A stretch of 64,000 bases of DNA from JBFIHF01 sp964411125 (GTDB taxonomy: Bacteria > Myxococcota_A > Bradymonadia > Bradymonadales > Bradymonadaceae): positions 124,001-188,000 of the forward strand of contig CAYPJU010000001.1 in the NCBI GenBank assembly GCA_964411125.1, given 5' to 3'. The notes under the pieces were generated by a model. The model was not told where the DNA came from, made no database searches, and was given only the letters and a program-made list of their open reading frames with translations. Made by a program: the position numbers and the translations under genes. Within the stretch, counting starts at the first letter, position 1. Every line of letters begins with the position of its first letter. Shown here one piece after another: positions 51,505-60,233 of the stretch.

Positions 51505-54500
51505 TCAACTCTGCATGTAGGACCGAACCCTCGGAGCGCCGGGCACCCGCCGCGCGATGCGGTCGAGATGTTCGATCGGCTCGTCCGTGAAGCGCCGCAG
51601 GTCGCCTCCCTCGATGGCGGCCACGGGCACGCCGTCTCGATACACGACGCGGTTTGTCGCGACGGCGTTCACTCGTCCGTCCCCCACCACCACCCCGGTG
51701 AGGTTCAGTGGGTCGCAGCCATTGATCGCGACGAGCTCCCCGGTCGGTCCGAGCCGTCGGACCGAGCGAAGTTTTCCGACGGCCTCCGGCAGGGCGTACT
51801 GCTCCCCGACGAAACCGTTCACGAAACGTCCACCGCGCACTTCGCCGCGCGCTTCCATCGCCCGGTAGCACTGGGCGAGCTTGCGCCACGGCAGTTGCGT
51901 CTCGTGGCTCGTCAGCGCGCGGAAGACGACTCCCCAGCGGTCGAGGAGTCTACGCGCCACGCGTTCCAGCTCGTCGTCGCTCAACGCCTCCGGCCCGCGC
52001 CGCTCGAAGAACGACCAGCGCCCCGCGTTCTCGACCGAATACGAGCCGACCAGGCTCGCCATTCTACCGAACTTCGGCCGCTTGTTCGTCGGCACCAGGA
52101 GGGCGCGAAGTCCACTGAAACTGTCGGCCGTGACGACCCCCGATGCGACGAGTTCGCCAAGACCCTCTTCGACGCGGCTCTTCAAGGTGCCGCTGCGTGA
52201 GACCAGGTCTCCGAAGAACGCGGCGCCGTGCTCATCGAGCACCGAAGCCACCTTCCGCGCAGGTGCGGAGAGGTCCGGCTCGCTACGCGGCTCGCTGAAG
52301 AGTGCCACTTCGTCTCTCAACATCACCGCGATCGGCGAAGAACGCATCGGGCTGCGACCGCCGCCTCCGCCCCGGATCCGCCCCCACGAAAACCGTCCCG
52401 ACAGGCACGCCATGTCGAGCCACGTCGGGTCGTAGTGCTCGACCCTCGCCGGCAGAATCTCGGTCTCCCAGGCCCCCGCCGCGGCGTCGACCCCGGAGAG
52501 CTGTTCCAGAACCTTCGCCAGTCCATCTGGCCCTCTCATTTGTGACTCGGACGCAACGTGCTGCCACTCGAAGAGGAAACGCATGAAATCCGCCGGCGTC
52601 ACGGGCTCGATCTCGCGACGCAGGCGGGCGAGGGTGTAGCGATGGATGCGAGCCAGAAGCCCGCGCTCGCACCATTGCTCCTCGGCGAGCCGAATGTCGA
52701 AGTGGCCCCGGAAGACGAAGCCTTGCGCCTCGAGCCCCATCAGCGTCGCCTCGACGGTCGCGAGGTCGACCCCCAGCTCGTCGGCGAACCGCCGGGCGGT
52801 GACCGCCGGGAGGTATTCGAGCCGGCTTCGCAAGAGTTCGGTGAGTCCCTGATGTTGCGTCCAGGCGGCGTCTGCGAAGCGGGCGGGGGGCTGGACCGAC
52901 ACTTCGGAGTCGGGGAAAGCCGCCCGCATCTCGAGGGAGCGCTCGGCCGCGACCCAGAGGCCGCGGCCGCGCTCCACCCGACCGATCCGCCGTTGTTGCA
53001 CGAGGGCGCGGACTTTCGGCTCGAGATCGGTCGGGATTTCTTCGTCCGTGAGGTATCCGCGGCAGACGATCGCATCGTGAAGCTCATCGGCGTCGCGCGC
53101 GTCCAGCCGCGATTCGTCGCGGACCGCGTCGACCGCCGCGGTGTCCAGGGCGGCGAGATCGCCGACGAGGTTCGGGTCGAGGAGCCCCCTCGTCAGGATT
53201 GCCTGCGTGCGACGCTCCTCCAGAGGTGCGTCGTCCAGGTAGGCGTAGGGACGGGCGTTGATGATCTGATGCGCCAACGGCGACGGTTCGCGGAGGTCGC
53301 GAGCCAGCGTCACCACCTCGCCGGTCTCGATCCCCTCCAGCACCGCCTCCAACTGTTCGACGTCCATCGCTTCGCGAAGGCAATCCTCGATCGTCTGGTC
53401 CACCATCGGATGGTCGGGAACCTCGCGATCTCCAGCGATGTTCTCCAGGCACGCGAGCTGATCGGGAAAGACCACCGCCAGGAAGTCTTCGGCCTGCATC
53501 CGCTGCAACTGCGGAGGATTCTTCCTCCCCCCACGAAAGCGCGGCACTGCCAGGGAACGATTGAGGTTCCACCGCCATCGCGTTCCGAACATCGGCGAGT
53601 CGAGCAGCGCCTGTATCAGGACGGTGCGCACCACGCGGGGGTTGAGGAAGTCGAAGACCTCCTCGAGTGGGAAGCTGTGGGTCGGCCCCATCGAAAGGAT
53701 CACGGAATCTTCGTTCGCCGCGGCCTGAAGCTCGAAGTTGAACTGCCGGCAGAATCGCTTGCGTAGCGCGAGACCCCACGCGCGGTTCAAGCGGCTGCCG
53801 TGCGGACTGTGAAGCACGAGATGGGTGTTGCCCGCCTCGTCGAAGAACCGCTCCACCACGATCTTCTCGCGCGTCGGCATCGCCCCCAACGCTTCGCGAG
53901 CGGTGGCGAGGTAGCCGACGAGCTGTTCGGCGCACGAATCGTCGAGCCCCACGTCGGAGCGCGCCCACGCGATCGCGTCGCTCACGTCGACGTTGCCTTC
54001 CGCGTCCGTTCGTAGCCGTCGGTCCACTTCGTTGCGGACCCGGGAAACGGCGATCGATAGCTCATGGGTGCGCCCCGGGGCCTCCCCGAACCAGAACGGG
54101 ATCGACGGTGGCTTGCCCCGCGCGTCGTGCACTCTCACTTGTCCGCGCCGGCTGTCGACGCGGGCGATCATCCAACTGCTGTTTCCGAGCTGGAAGACGT
54201 CACCCGGCATCGACTCGATCGCGAAGTCCTCGTCGAGCGTTCCGACCACGGTCTCGTCGTGATCGAGGACGACGCGATAATCGGCGCGCTCCGGGATTGC
54301 GCCGCCCGAGGTGAGCGCGACGAGTCGCGTCCCCCGTCGCGCCCGGATTCTTCCGTTGATCTGATCCCAATGGATCAGCGCACTGCGCCTCCCGCGTCGC
54401 GTCGCGTAGCCGTCGGCCAGCATCTCGAGCACCTCTTCGAAGCGCTCCCTGGTGAGGTCGCGAAACGAAAACGAACCTCGAACGACCTCGAAGAGTTCGG

Positions 54501-55791
54501 ACTCTTCCCAGTCGCGCGCTCCGACGGCGGCGACGACGTGCTGGGCGAGGATGTCGAGCGGCGATTCGTAGAGGGTCACCGTGTCGAGCTCGCCGCGACG
54601 AACGGCGTCGACGAGCGCTGTCGACTCCACGAGCTCGTCCAGGGTGAGCGGAAAGATGCGTCCCTTCGGGGTCCCGCCGACGTGGTGGCCCGACCGTCCG
54701 ATGCGCTGCACCAACGTTCCGATCGCGCGCACCGAACCAACCTGGCACACCAGGTCGACGTGACCGATGTCGATGCCGAGTTCGAGCGACGCGGTCGCCA
54801 CGATCGCGCGGAGCTCTCCCGACTTCAATCCCTGCTCGGCCTCGAACCTACGCTCTCGCGACATCGACCCGTGGTGCGACGAGACCAGGTCCCTTCCGAT
54901 GCGCTCGCCGAGGTTCTTCACGAGGCGTTCGGTCTCGCGGCGCGTGTTGGCGAAGACGAGCGTCGTCCGATGTCCCGCGACGAGCTCGGCGAGCCGGTCA
55001 TAGACCTCGTCCATGTGCTCGGCCGACATGACCGGTGTGAGTGGAGATCCCGTCACCTCGACGGAGAGGTCGATCTCTCGCGCGAGACCTGCGTCGACGA
55101 TGTGGGCACGGGGCCGCCGGGCACCGGTCAAGAAGTCCGCGACGAGCTCGATCGGCTTCTGTGTCGCCGAGAGCCCCACCCGCACCAGCGGCCGCGCCGC
55201 GAGCTCTTCCAGCCGCTCCAGCGTCAGGCTCAGGTGGGCTCCGCGTTTGTCGGGGGCGACGGCATGGATCTCGTCCACGATCACCGTGCCCGCGCTGCGG
55301 AGCATCCCGCGCCCTCCGTCGCTCCCGAGCAAGATGTAGAGAGACTCCGGCGTCGTAACCAGAATGTGCGGAGGCTTCCGCGTCATGCGACTCCGCTCGC
55401 TCGAGGTCGTGTCACCCGTGCGAAGGCCGGCGGTCAGCTCCTGTTGGATCCCCCCGGCTCGAAGCCGGGCGTTGATCGCCTCCAACGGCGCTTCCAGATT
55501 TCGGCGGATGTCGTTCGAGAGCGCTCGCAGCGGCGAGACGTAGACGATCTGAACGCCGTCCTCGAGCTCCCTGCGCTCGGCGCGTTTCGCCAGCTCGTCG
55601 ATTGCGGCGAGGAACGCGGCGAGCGTCTTCCCCGACCCCGTCGGAGCGGCGACGAGGACACTTCGTCCGGCGGAGACCGCGCGCCACCCTTCGAGCTGCG
55701 TGGAAGTAGGGCGGTCGAAGGTCTCCTCGAACCAGCCTCGTACGGCGGGGTGAAAGCTGTCCCAACCCAACTTTTCGGTCGGCTCCGGCAT
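51505..55791 (-). CDS. lhr: Large helicase-related protein Lhr, 1428 aa
   Basis: A DNA/RNA superfamily 2 helicase. ATG 55791 (MPEPTEKLGWDSF) is chosen; an earlier ATG at 55827 would add 12 residues. Motifs: Walker A AAPTGSGKT, Walker B VDEIHA with DEIH, GLSATQKP, and QRIGRSGHHVGG for motif VI. After the helicase core come a winged-helix region and a long C-terminal region (to 1428) found only in full-length Lhr, so it is not the short Lhr-core form. Lhr translocates 3' to 5' on single-stranded nucleic acid and is linked to DNA repair and mutation avoidance. Usual partner genes (a calcineurin-like phosphoesterase, ligase) are not beside it. Confidence 0.96.
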   Translation of the reverse strand: MPEPTEKLGWDSFHPAVRGWFEETFDRPTSTQLEGWRAVSAGRSVLVAAPTGSGKTLAAFLAAIDELAKRAERRELEDGVQIVYVSPLRALSNDIRRNLEAPLEAINARLRAGGIQQELTAGLRTGDTTSSERSRMTRKPPHILVTTPESLYILLGSDGGRGMLRSAGTVIVDEIHAVAPDKRGAHLSLTLERLEELAARPLVRVGLSATQKPIELVADFLTGARRPRAHIVDAGLAREIDLSVEVTGSPLTPVMSAEHMDEVYDRLAELVAGHRTTLVFANTRRETERLVKNLGERIGRDLVSSHHGSMSRERRFEAEQGLKSGELRAIVATASLELGIDIGHVDLVCQVGSVRAIGTLVQRIGRSGHHVGGTPKGRIFPLTLDELVESTALVDAVRRGELDTVTLYESPLDILAQHVVAAVGARDWEESELFEVVRGSFSFRDLTRERFEEVLEMLADGYATRRGRRSALIHWDQINGRIRARRGTRLVALTSGGAIPERADYRVVLDHDETVVGTLDEDFAIESMPGDVFQLGNSSWMIARVDSRRGQVRVHDARGKPPSIPFWFGEAPGRTHELSIAVSRVRNEVDRRLRTDAEGNVDVSDAIAWARSDVGLDDSCAEQLVGYLATAREALGAMPTREKIVVERFFDEAGNTHLVLHSPHGSRLNRAWGLALRKRFCRQFNFELQAAANEDSVILSMGPTHSFPLEEVFDFLNPRVVRTVLIQALLDSPMFGTRWRWNLNRSLAVPRFRGGRKNPPQLQRMQAEDFLAVVFPDQLACLENIAGDREVPDHPMVDQTIEDCLREAMDVEQLEAVLEGIETGEVVTLARDLREPSPLAHQIINARPYAYLDDAPLEERRTQAILTRGLLDPNLVGDLAALDTAAVDAVRDESRLDARDADELHDAIVCRGYLTDEEIPTDLEPKVRALVQQRRIGRVERGRGLWVAAERSLEMRAAFPDSEVSVQPPARFADAAWTQHQGLTELLRSRLEYLPAVTARRFADELGVDLATVEATLMGLEAQGFVFRGHFDIRLAEEQWCERGLLARIHRYTLARLRREIEPVTPADFMRFLFEWQHVASESQMRGPDGLAKVLEQLSGVDAAAGAWETEILPARVEHYDPTWLDMACLSGRFSWGRIRGGGGGRSPMRSSPIAVMLRDEVALFSEPRSEPDLSAPARKVASVLDEHGAAFFGDLVSRSGTLKSRVEEGLGELVASGVVTADSFSGLRALLVPTNKRPKFGRMASLVGSYSVENAGRWSFFERRGPEALSDDELERVARRLLDRWGVVFRALTSHETQLPWRKLAQCYRAMEARGEVRGGRFVNGFVGEQYALPEAVGKLRSVRRLGPTGELVAINGCDPLNLTGVVVGDGRVNAVATNRVVYRDGVPVAAIEGGDLRRFTDEPIEHLDRIARRVPGAPRVRSYMQS

Positions 55792-56000
55792 CCTGAACAA
55801 ATGAACAGCAATCAGAGCGGTTGTCAAACACTATTCGCACCCGTGCCCCCCGGGCGGTACGCCGGCCGAAGGTGAGAGAGAGGGTTGCCGACTGAACTGT
55901 TACGGTTTCGGGAGAGCAGGGTACCGTTCGTCGCCCGATAGCACCGCTCGTCCGCTCGAATTTGCCGCCAGTCGCGGCGGCGTGTTACTTCCGCGTCACC

Positions 56001-57374
56001 ATGACGACGAACTGGGTAGATACGAAATTGAGTGGTTGGGGCCGGTATCCGGTCGTGGACGCGCACGCCGCGCGCCCCGAACGAATCGCCGACGTCACCA
56101 CCGCGCTGGCGGACCGCGAAGGTCGCCCCACCATCGCCTATGGGATGGGGCGAAGCTACGGCGACGCCGCGCTGCTGCGGGACGGCGCGGTCGTCCTGAC
56201 GCGTCGGCTCAACCGCTTCATCGACTTCGATCCGGCGACGGGCATGCTCCGCTGCGAAGCAGGTGTGACCATCGAAGAGGTGATCGACACCTTTCTGCCG
56301 CGGGGCTGGTTTCCGCCCGTCGTGCCGGGAACGCAGTACATCACCGTCGGGGGCGCCGTCGGCTGCAACATTCACGGGAAGAACCATCACGTGGACGGAT
56401 GCTTCGGCGACCACGTCGAGACACTCGAGATCCTCACCGCAGCCGGCGAGATCGTCGAGTGTTCGAGGGACCGCGAGCCTGACCTCTTCTGGGCGACCGT
56501 CGGGGGGATGGGCCTGACGGGCTATATCTTGTCGATCAGCTTCCGAATGCGCAGCGTCGAAGGTCCCGCGTTCGTGATGGAGTCGACGCGAGTCGAAAAT
56601 CTCGAGCACTTCTTCGAGGTGAGCGACGGCGTCTCGAACGAATTCACCCACACGGTGACGTGGCTCGACTGCACGCAGACCGGTCGCTCGATGGGGCGAG
56701 GGATCTTCATGGCGGGGCGCCACGCCCCTGCGGGCGCTGTCTCCTCGCCGGGCGCCGTGGACCGCATCGCCGACCTCGTCGGCACACTCGTCGACGCGCG
56801 GCATTTCGAGAGCAACCTGTGGCTCAACACCGCCACGATGAAGATGTTCAACGAGGCTTTCTTCCGTAAGGAGCGGCCCGGTACGACCCGCTCCGTCGTC
56901 GACTACGTGCCGTTCTTCTTCCCGCTCGATGCGGTGAACAACTGGAACTATCTGTACGGCCGACGGGGCTTCTTTCAGTACCAGTTCGTCGTCGACGATC
57001 GCGAAGCCGTCCGAGAATGCCTCCGGAAGACGACCGAGACCGGGATGGCCTCCTTCCTCTGCATCATCAAGGAGTTCGGCGACCGAGATCACGGCGGGCT
57101 CTCCTTTCCGATGGCCGGGACGACCGTAGCGTTCGACTTCCCGAACCATGGCGCGCCCCTCTTCGAACTCTTCGAACGGCTCGACGAGATCGTGATGGCG
57201 GCGGGGGGCCGGATCTATCTGGGGAAGGACGCCCGGCTGCCACGTGATCGATTTCGCCGCATGTATCCCGAGTGGGAAAAATGGAAGCAGGTTCGGGACG
57301 AATGGGACCCGGAGGGGATTTTCCAATCCGAGCTCGGCCGGCGGCTGGGACTCTGCGCAACGGGGACACCATGA
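56001..57374 (+). CDS. DprE1-like FAD-dependent oxidase, 457 aa
   Basis: ATG 56001 begins MTTNWVDTKLSGWGRYPVV; earlier frames lack support. FAD-binding features are GMGRSYGDAALL, the VVPGTQYITVGGAVGCNIHG stretch and a catalytic-site KEFGDRDHGGLSFPMAG. It resembles decaprenylphosphoryl-ribose 2'-oxidase DprE1 throughout, including YLGKDAR, where DprE1 has its active-site Lys. DprE1 makes the keto intermediate for epimerisation of decaprenyl-phospho-ribose to arabinose. At the benzothiazinone-reactive Cys position of the mycobacterial enzyme the sequence reads TTVAFDFP, with Ala. The next gene overlaps by 4 bp. Confidence 0.88.
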   Translation: MTTNWVDTKLSGWGRYPVVDAHAARPERIADVTTALADREGRPTIAYGMGRSYGDAALLRDGAVVLTRRLNRFIDFDPATGMLRCEAGVTIEEVIDTFLPRGWFPPVVPGTQYITVGGAVGCNIHGKNHHVDGCFGDHVETLEILTAAGEIVECSRDREPDLFWATVGGMGLTGYILSISFRMRSVEGPAFVMESTRVENLEHFFEVSDGVSNEFTHTVTWLDCTQTGRSMGRGIFMAGRHAPAGAVSSPGAVDRIADLVGTLVDARHFESNLWLNTATMKMFNEAFFRKERPGTTRSVVDYVPFFFPLDAVNNWNYLYGRRGFFQYQFVVDDREAVRECLRKTTETGMASFLCIIKEFGDRDHGGLSFPMAGTTVAFDFPNHGAPLFELFERLDEIVMAAGGRIYLGKDARLPRDRFRRMYPEWEKWKQVRDEWDPEGIFQSELGRRLGLCATGTP

Positions 57375-58105
57375 CAGCGCTGATTCTGGGGGCGACGTCC
57401 CCCATCGCTCGCTACGTCGCCGCGGAGTATGCGGCCGCGGGGCACACGATCTATCTGGCGTCGCGAGACCGTGACGAGACCGAACGCATCGCGAGCGACA
57501 TTGCGATCCGGTTCGACACGACCGCAGTCGCCGACGAATTCGACGCGCTCGACCTCGAGGGTCACGAAGCGTTCGTCGACCGCGTGGAGGAGCACGTCGG
57601 CCCGGTCGACGTCTGCATCGTGGCGTTCGGCATGATGGGTGACCAGGAAGAGTCGCAGAGCGACATCGGCGCCGCACGACGCGTCATCGACACCAATTAC
57701 ACCGGCGCGGTTTCGATCTGCGAGCTCCTCGCCGACCGCATGGTCGAACGGGGTCATGGGTCGATCGTCGGGATCTCGTCGGTCGCCGGCGAGCGTGGTC
57801 GCCGCTCCAATTACATCTATGGGAGCGCGAAGGGGGCGTTCACCCTCTTCCTCGGGGGGCTTCGGAACCGGGTGGCGGACCGCGGCGTGCGGGTCTGCAC
57901 TGTGAAACTCGGTTTCGTCGACACCCGGATGACCTACGGGCTCGAGTCTCCGCTCCCCAAGGCTGCTCCGGCCGACGCTGCCCGGGCGATCTACCGCGCA
58001 GAGCAGGCCGGGACGGAGATCCTCTACTACCCGCGTTTCTGGGCACCCGTGATGGGGATCATCCGCAGTATCCCGGAAAAACTCTTCAAGAAGATGAACA
58101 TCTGA
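57371..58105 (+). CDS. DprE2-like short-chain reductase, 244 aa
   Basis: ATG 57371 is coupled (ATGA) to the oxidase. A short-chain dehydrogenase: LILGATSPIARYVAAEY is the NAD(P) loop, NYTGAVSI a later loop, GISSVAGERG holds the Ser and YIYGSAKGAF the Tyr-x3-Lys catalytic pair. The C-terminus (PEKLFKKMNI) is membrane-touching in character, as in DprE2. DprE2 reduces the 2'-keto intermediate made by DprE1. The pair together forms an epimerase for a polyprenyl-phosphate sugar. Confidence 0.88.
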   Translation: MTALILGATSPIARYVAAEYAAAGHTIYLASRDRDETERIASDIAIRFDTTAVADEFDALDLEGHEAFVDRVEEHVGPVDVCIVAFGMMGDQEESQSDIGAARRVIDTNYTGAVSICELLADRMVERGHGSIVGISSVAGERGRRSNYIYGSAKGAFTLFLGGLRNRVADRGVRVCTVKLGFVDTRMTYGLESPLPKAAPADAARAIYRAEQAGTEILYYPRFWAPVMGIIRSIPEKLFKKMNI

Positions 58106-58223
58106 GCGCACCGCGCGGGGGAGGCGAGCCCCGGACGGCTTTGCGAAGCCGGGCGTAACGGATAAAGCGTTGCGACGCGGCGGACTTCTTGGCACGGTGG
58201 TCTCATCCACCACAGGGTGACCC

Positions 58224-60110
58224 ATGCGTTACTTCGCTCCCGTGATCGTTGTCGCCATCGCGCTCGGCTCTGCCGGGTGTCTGCGCGGCAGCGGCCAGTT
58301 CTCCAACAACGACGACAACAACGGCGACCCGACTCCGGGCAACAACGGGGTCGTGGACGGTGGCGAAAACAACGGCGCTGGCGACGGCGGCAACAACGGA
58401 GCGACCGACGCCGGCAACAACGGTGTCGTTCCCGACGCCGGAGACGCCGGGGGAGGGGACGGCGATGCGGCGATCCCCGACATGCCGGCCGACCAGGGAC
58501 CTTCCGACGTCGGCACCGATGCCGACATGGGGATGCCGGTCGACATGGACACGATCGACTTCCAGTTCATGCCCGGCGTTTGCGGCAACGACGTCGTGGA
58601 ATACGGGGAAACCTGCGATCCCTGCGGGCTCGACTGCGACGACGGCAACGCCTGTACCGTCGACGAAGCCGCGGGCGACGACTCCGTCTGTCTCGGATTC
58701 TGCCGAAACCGCCCGCTCCTCGAATGCGTCGACGCCGACGGCTGCTGCCCCTCGGTCTGCGACGCGACGAACGATTCGGATTGCTCCGCCACGTGTGGCG
58801 ACGGCGTGCTCGACGCGGGGGAGACGTGTGATCCCGTCGGTACCTGCCCGACCGATTGCGACGATCAGGACCCGGCTACCCGTGACCTGATGACGGGCTC
58901 CGCCGAAAACTGCAACGTCGTCTGTACGCACGTCCCGATCCTCGTGTGCATCGACGGTGATGGCTACTGCCCCGCAGGGTGCTACGAGGCGAACGACTCG
59001 GACTGCAGCGCTTACTGCGGCAACGGCCTCGTCGAATCCGGCGAGACGTGCGATCCCCCGGGGTCGTGCCCGACCTGCGACGACGGAAACCCCTGCACTC
59101 AGAACGTCACCGAAGGCGACCCGTCCACCTGCGACGTCGTCTGCTCGTTCCCGGAGATCACCGCCTGCGTCGACGGCGACGGTTGCTGCGGCGCGTCGTG
59201 CGCCGTCGGAACGGACAACGATTGCAGCCCCACGTGCGGCAACCGCGTCAAGGAAGGGAACGAGACCTGCGACGGGCCTCCCGACTGCAACCAGATCTCC
59301 TGCACGCCGCCCGACGCGTGCTCGTCCGCCTTCCTCACCGGAGACCGAAACGACTGCAACATCCAGTGCAGCTACCCGGAGATCTTCGGGTGCCAGTCCA
59401 ACGACGGCTGCTGCCCGTTCGGATGCACGGCCGACGTCGACGCCGACTGCGACGCGACGTGCGGCAACCTCGTCGTCGAGCCCGGCGAGGTGTGCGACCC
59501 TCCGGAGACTTGCGAGACGTCGTGCCTGGAAGACGGCGACGTCTGCACCACGACCGAATACGTCGGCGATCCCGCCACGTGTGACGCGGAGTGCATCAAC
59601 GCCCCCATCACCGCGTGCGGGGCGGCCGAAGGTTGTTGCCCCCCCACGTGCAACGAGACCAACGATCCCGACTGCGATCCCTTCTGCGGCAACGGCGTCG
59701 TCGAGACCGGCGAGATCTGCGACGGCAACTGCGCCGCGTGTGACGACGGAGATGCCTGTACGCTCGATGTCGACACCGGCTCCGCCGCCACCTGTGATCT
59801 GATCTGCCAGTACTTCGCCATCACCCAGTGTGTCGGCGGCGACGGCTGCTGCGCGCCCGGCTGCAACGCCCTCACCGACTCGGATTGCGCCCCCGTCTGC
59901 GGGAACTCCGTCGTCGAGCCTCCCGAAACGTGCGACGGCAACTGCGACACCAATTGCAACGACAACAACGCCTGCACCGTGGACGGCAGCACCGGATCGG
60001 CCGCGAACTGCGACTTCCAGTGCGCCTACTCCCCGATCACGGCGTGCGTCGGTGGCGATGGGTGTTGCCCCGCCGGTTGCGATGCTCTCACCGATATCGA
60101 CTGCCCCTGA
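58224..60110 (+). CDS. Cys-rich repeat lipoprotein, 628 aa
   Basis: The lipobox is LGSAGC. A long Asn/Gly/Asp-rich linker (residues 25-110; NNDDNNGDPTPGNNG) follows. The rest has seven copies of a module starting CGN(D)xVVExGExCD, each ending with a segment such as DGCCPxxCxxxxDxDC. It is related to the DUF4215-type repeats in the next gene but contains the extra CC motif. The high Cys and Asp content suggests disulphide-bonded, calcium-binding domains on the cell surface. Function unknown; such proteins are typical of myxobacteria. Confidence 0.85.
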   Translation: MRYFAPVIVVAIALGSAGCLRGSGQFSNNDDNNGDPTPGNNGVVDGGENNGAGDGGNNGATDAGNNGVVPDAGDAGGGDGDAAIPDMPADQGPSDVGTDADMGMPVDMDTIDFQFMPGVCGNDVVEYGETCDPCGLDCDDGNACTVDEAAGDDSVCLGFCRNRPLLECVDADGCCPSVCDATNDSDCSATCGDGVLDAGETCDPVGTCPTDCDDQDPATRDLMTGSAENCNVVCTHVPILVCIDGDGYCPAGCYEANDSDCSAYCGNGLVESGETCDPPGSCPTCDDGNPCTQNVTEGDPSTCDVVCSFPEITACVDGDGCCGASCAVGTDNDCSPTCGNRVKEGNETCDGPPDCNQISCTPPDACSSAFLTGDRNDCNIQCSYPEIFGCQSNDGCCPFGCTADVDADCDATCGNLVVEPGEVCDPPETCETSCLEDGDVCTTTEYVGDPATCDAECINAPITACGAAEGCCPPTCNETNDPDCDPFCGNGVVETGEICDGNCAACDDGDACTLDVDTGSAATCDLICQYFAITQCVGGDGCCAPGCNALTDSDCAPVCGNSVVEPPETCDGNCDTNCNDNNACTVDGSTGSAANCDFQCAYSPITACVGGDGCCPAGCDALTDIDCP

Positions 60111-60126
60111 ACCTCCATTTTCAGGG
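60105..60126 (+). terminator. Possible hairpin at the gene end
   Basis: CCCTGAA/TTCAGGG (7 bp) with an 8-base loop spans the stop codon at 60108-60110. No T-run follows, so termination is uncertain. Confidence 0.35.
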
Positions 60127-60233
60127 ACGACGAGAGAGTCCGTAAGGTTAAGAGCCACTTGCGGTATCTAGTTGCATTGAACCCCCGTATCTCGTAAAGG
60201 TGGACGGATTGTTTCGATATCCGGGGATTTTCA

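Noticed and set aside
58189..58206. Sigma54-type promoter TTGGCACG before the 58224 gene
   Set aside because: The -24-like part fits, but the -12 part reads TCTCA rather than TTGC, so the match is too weak.
58203..60158. A 651-codon open frame on the minus strand opposite the seven-module lipoprotein
   Set aside because: Same reason: antisense of a repeat gene, low-complexity product, no start signal.
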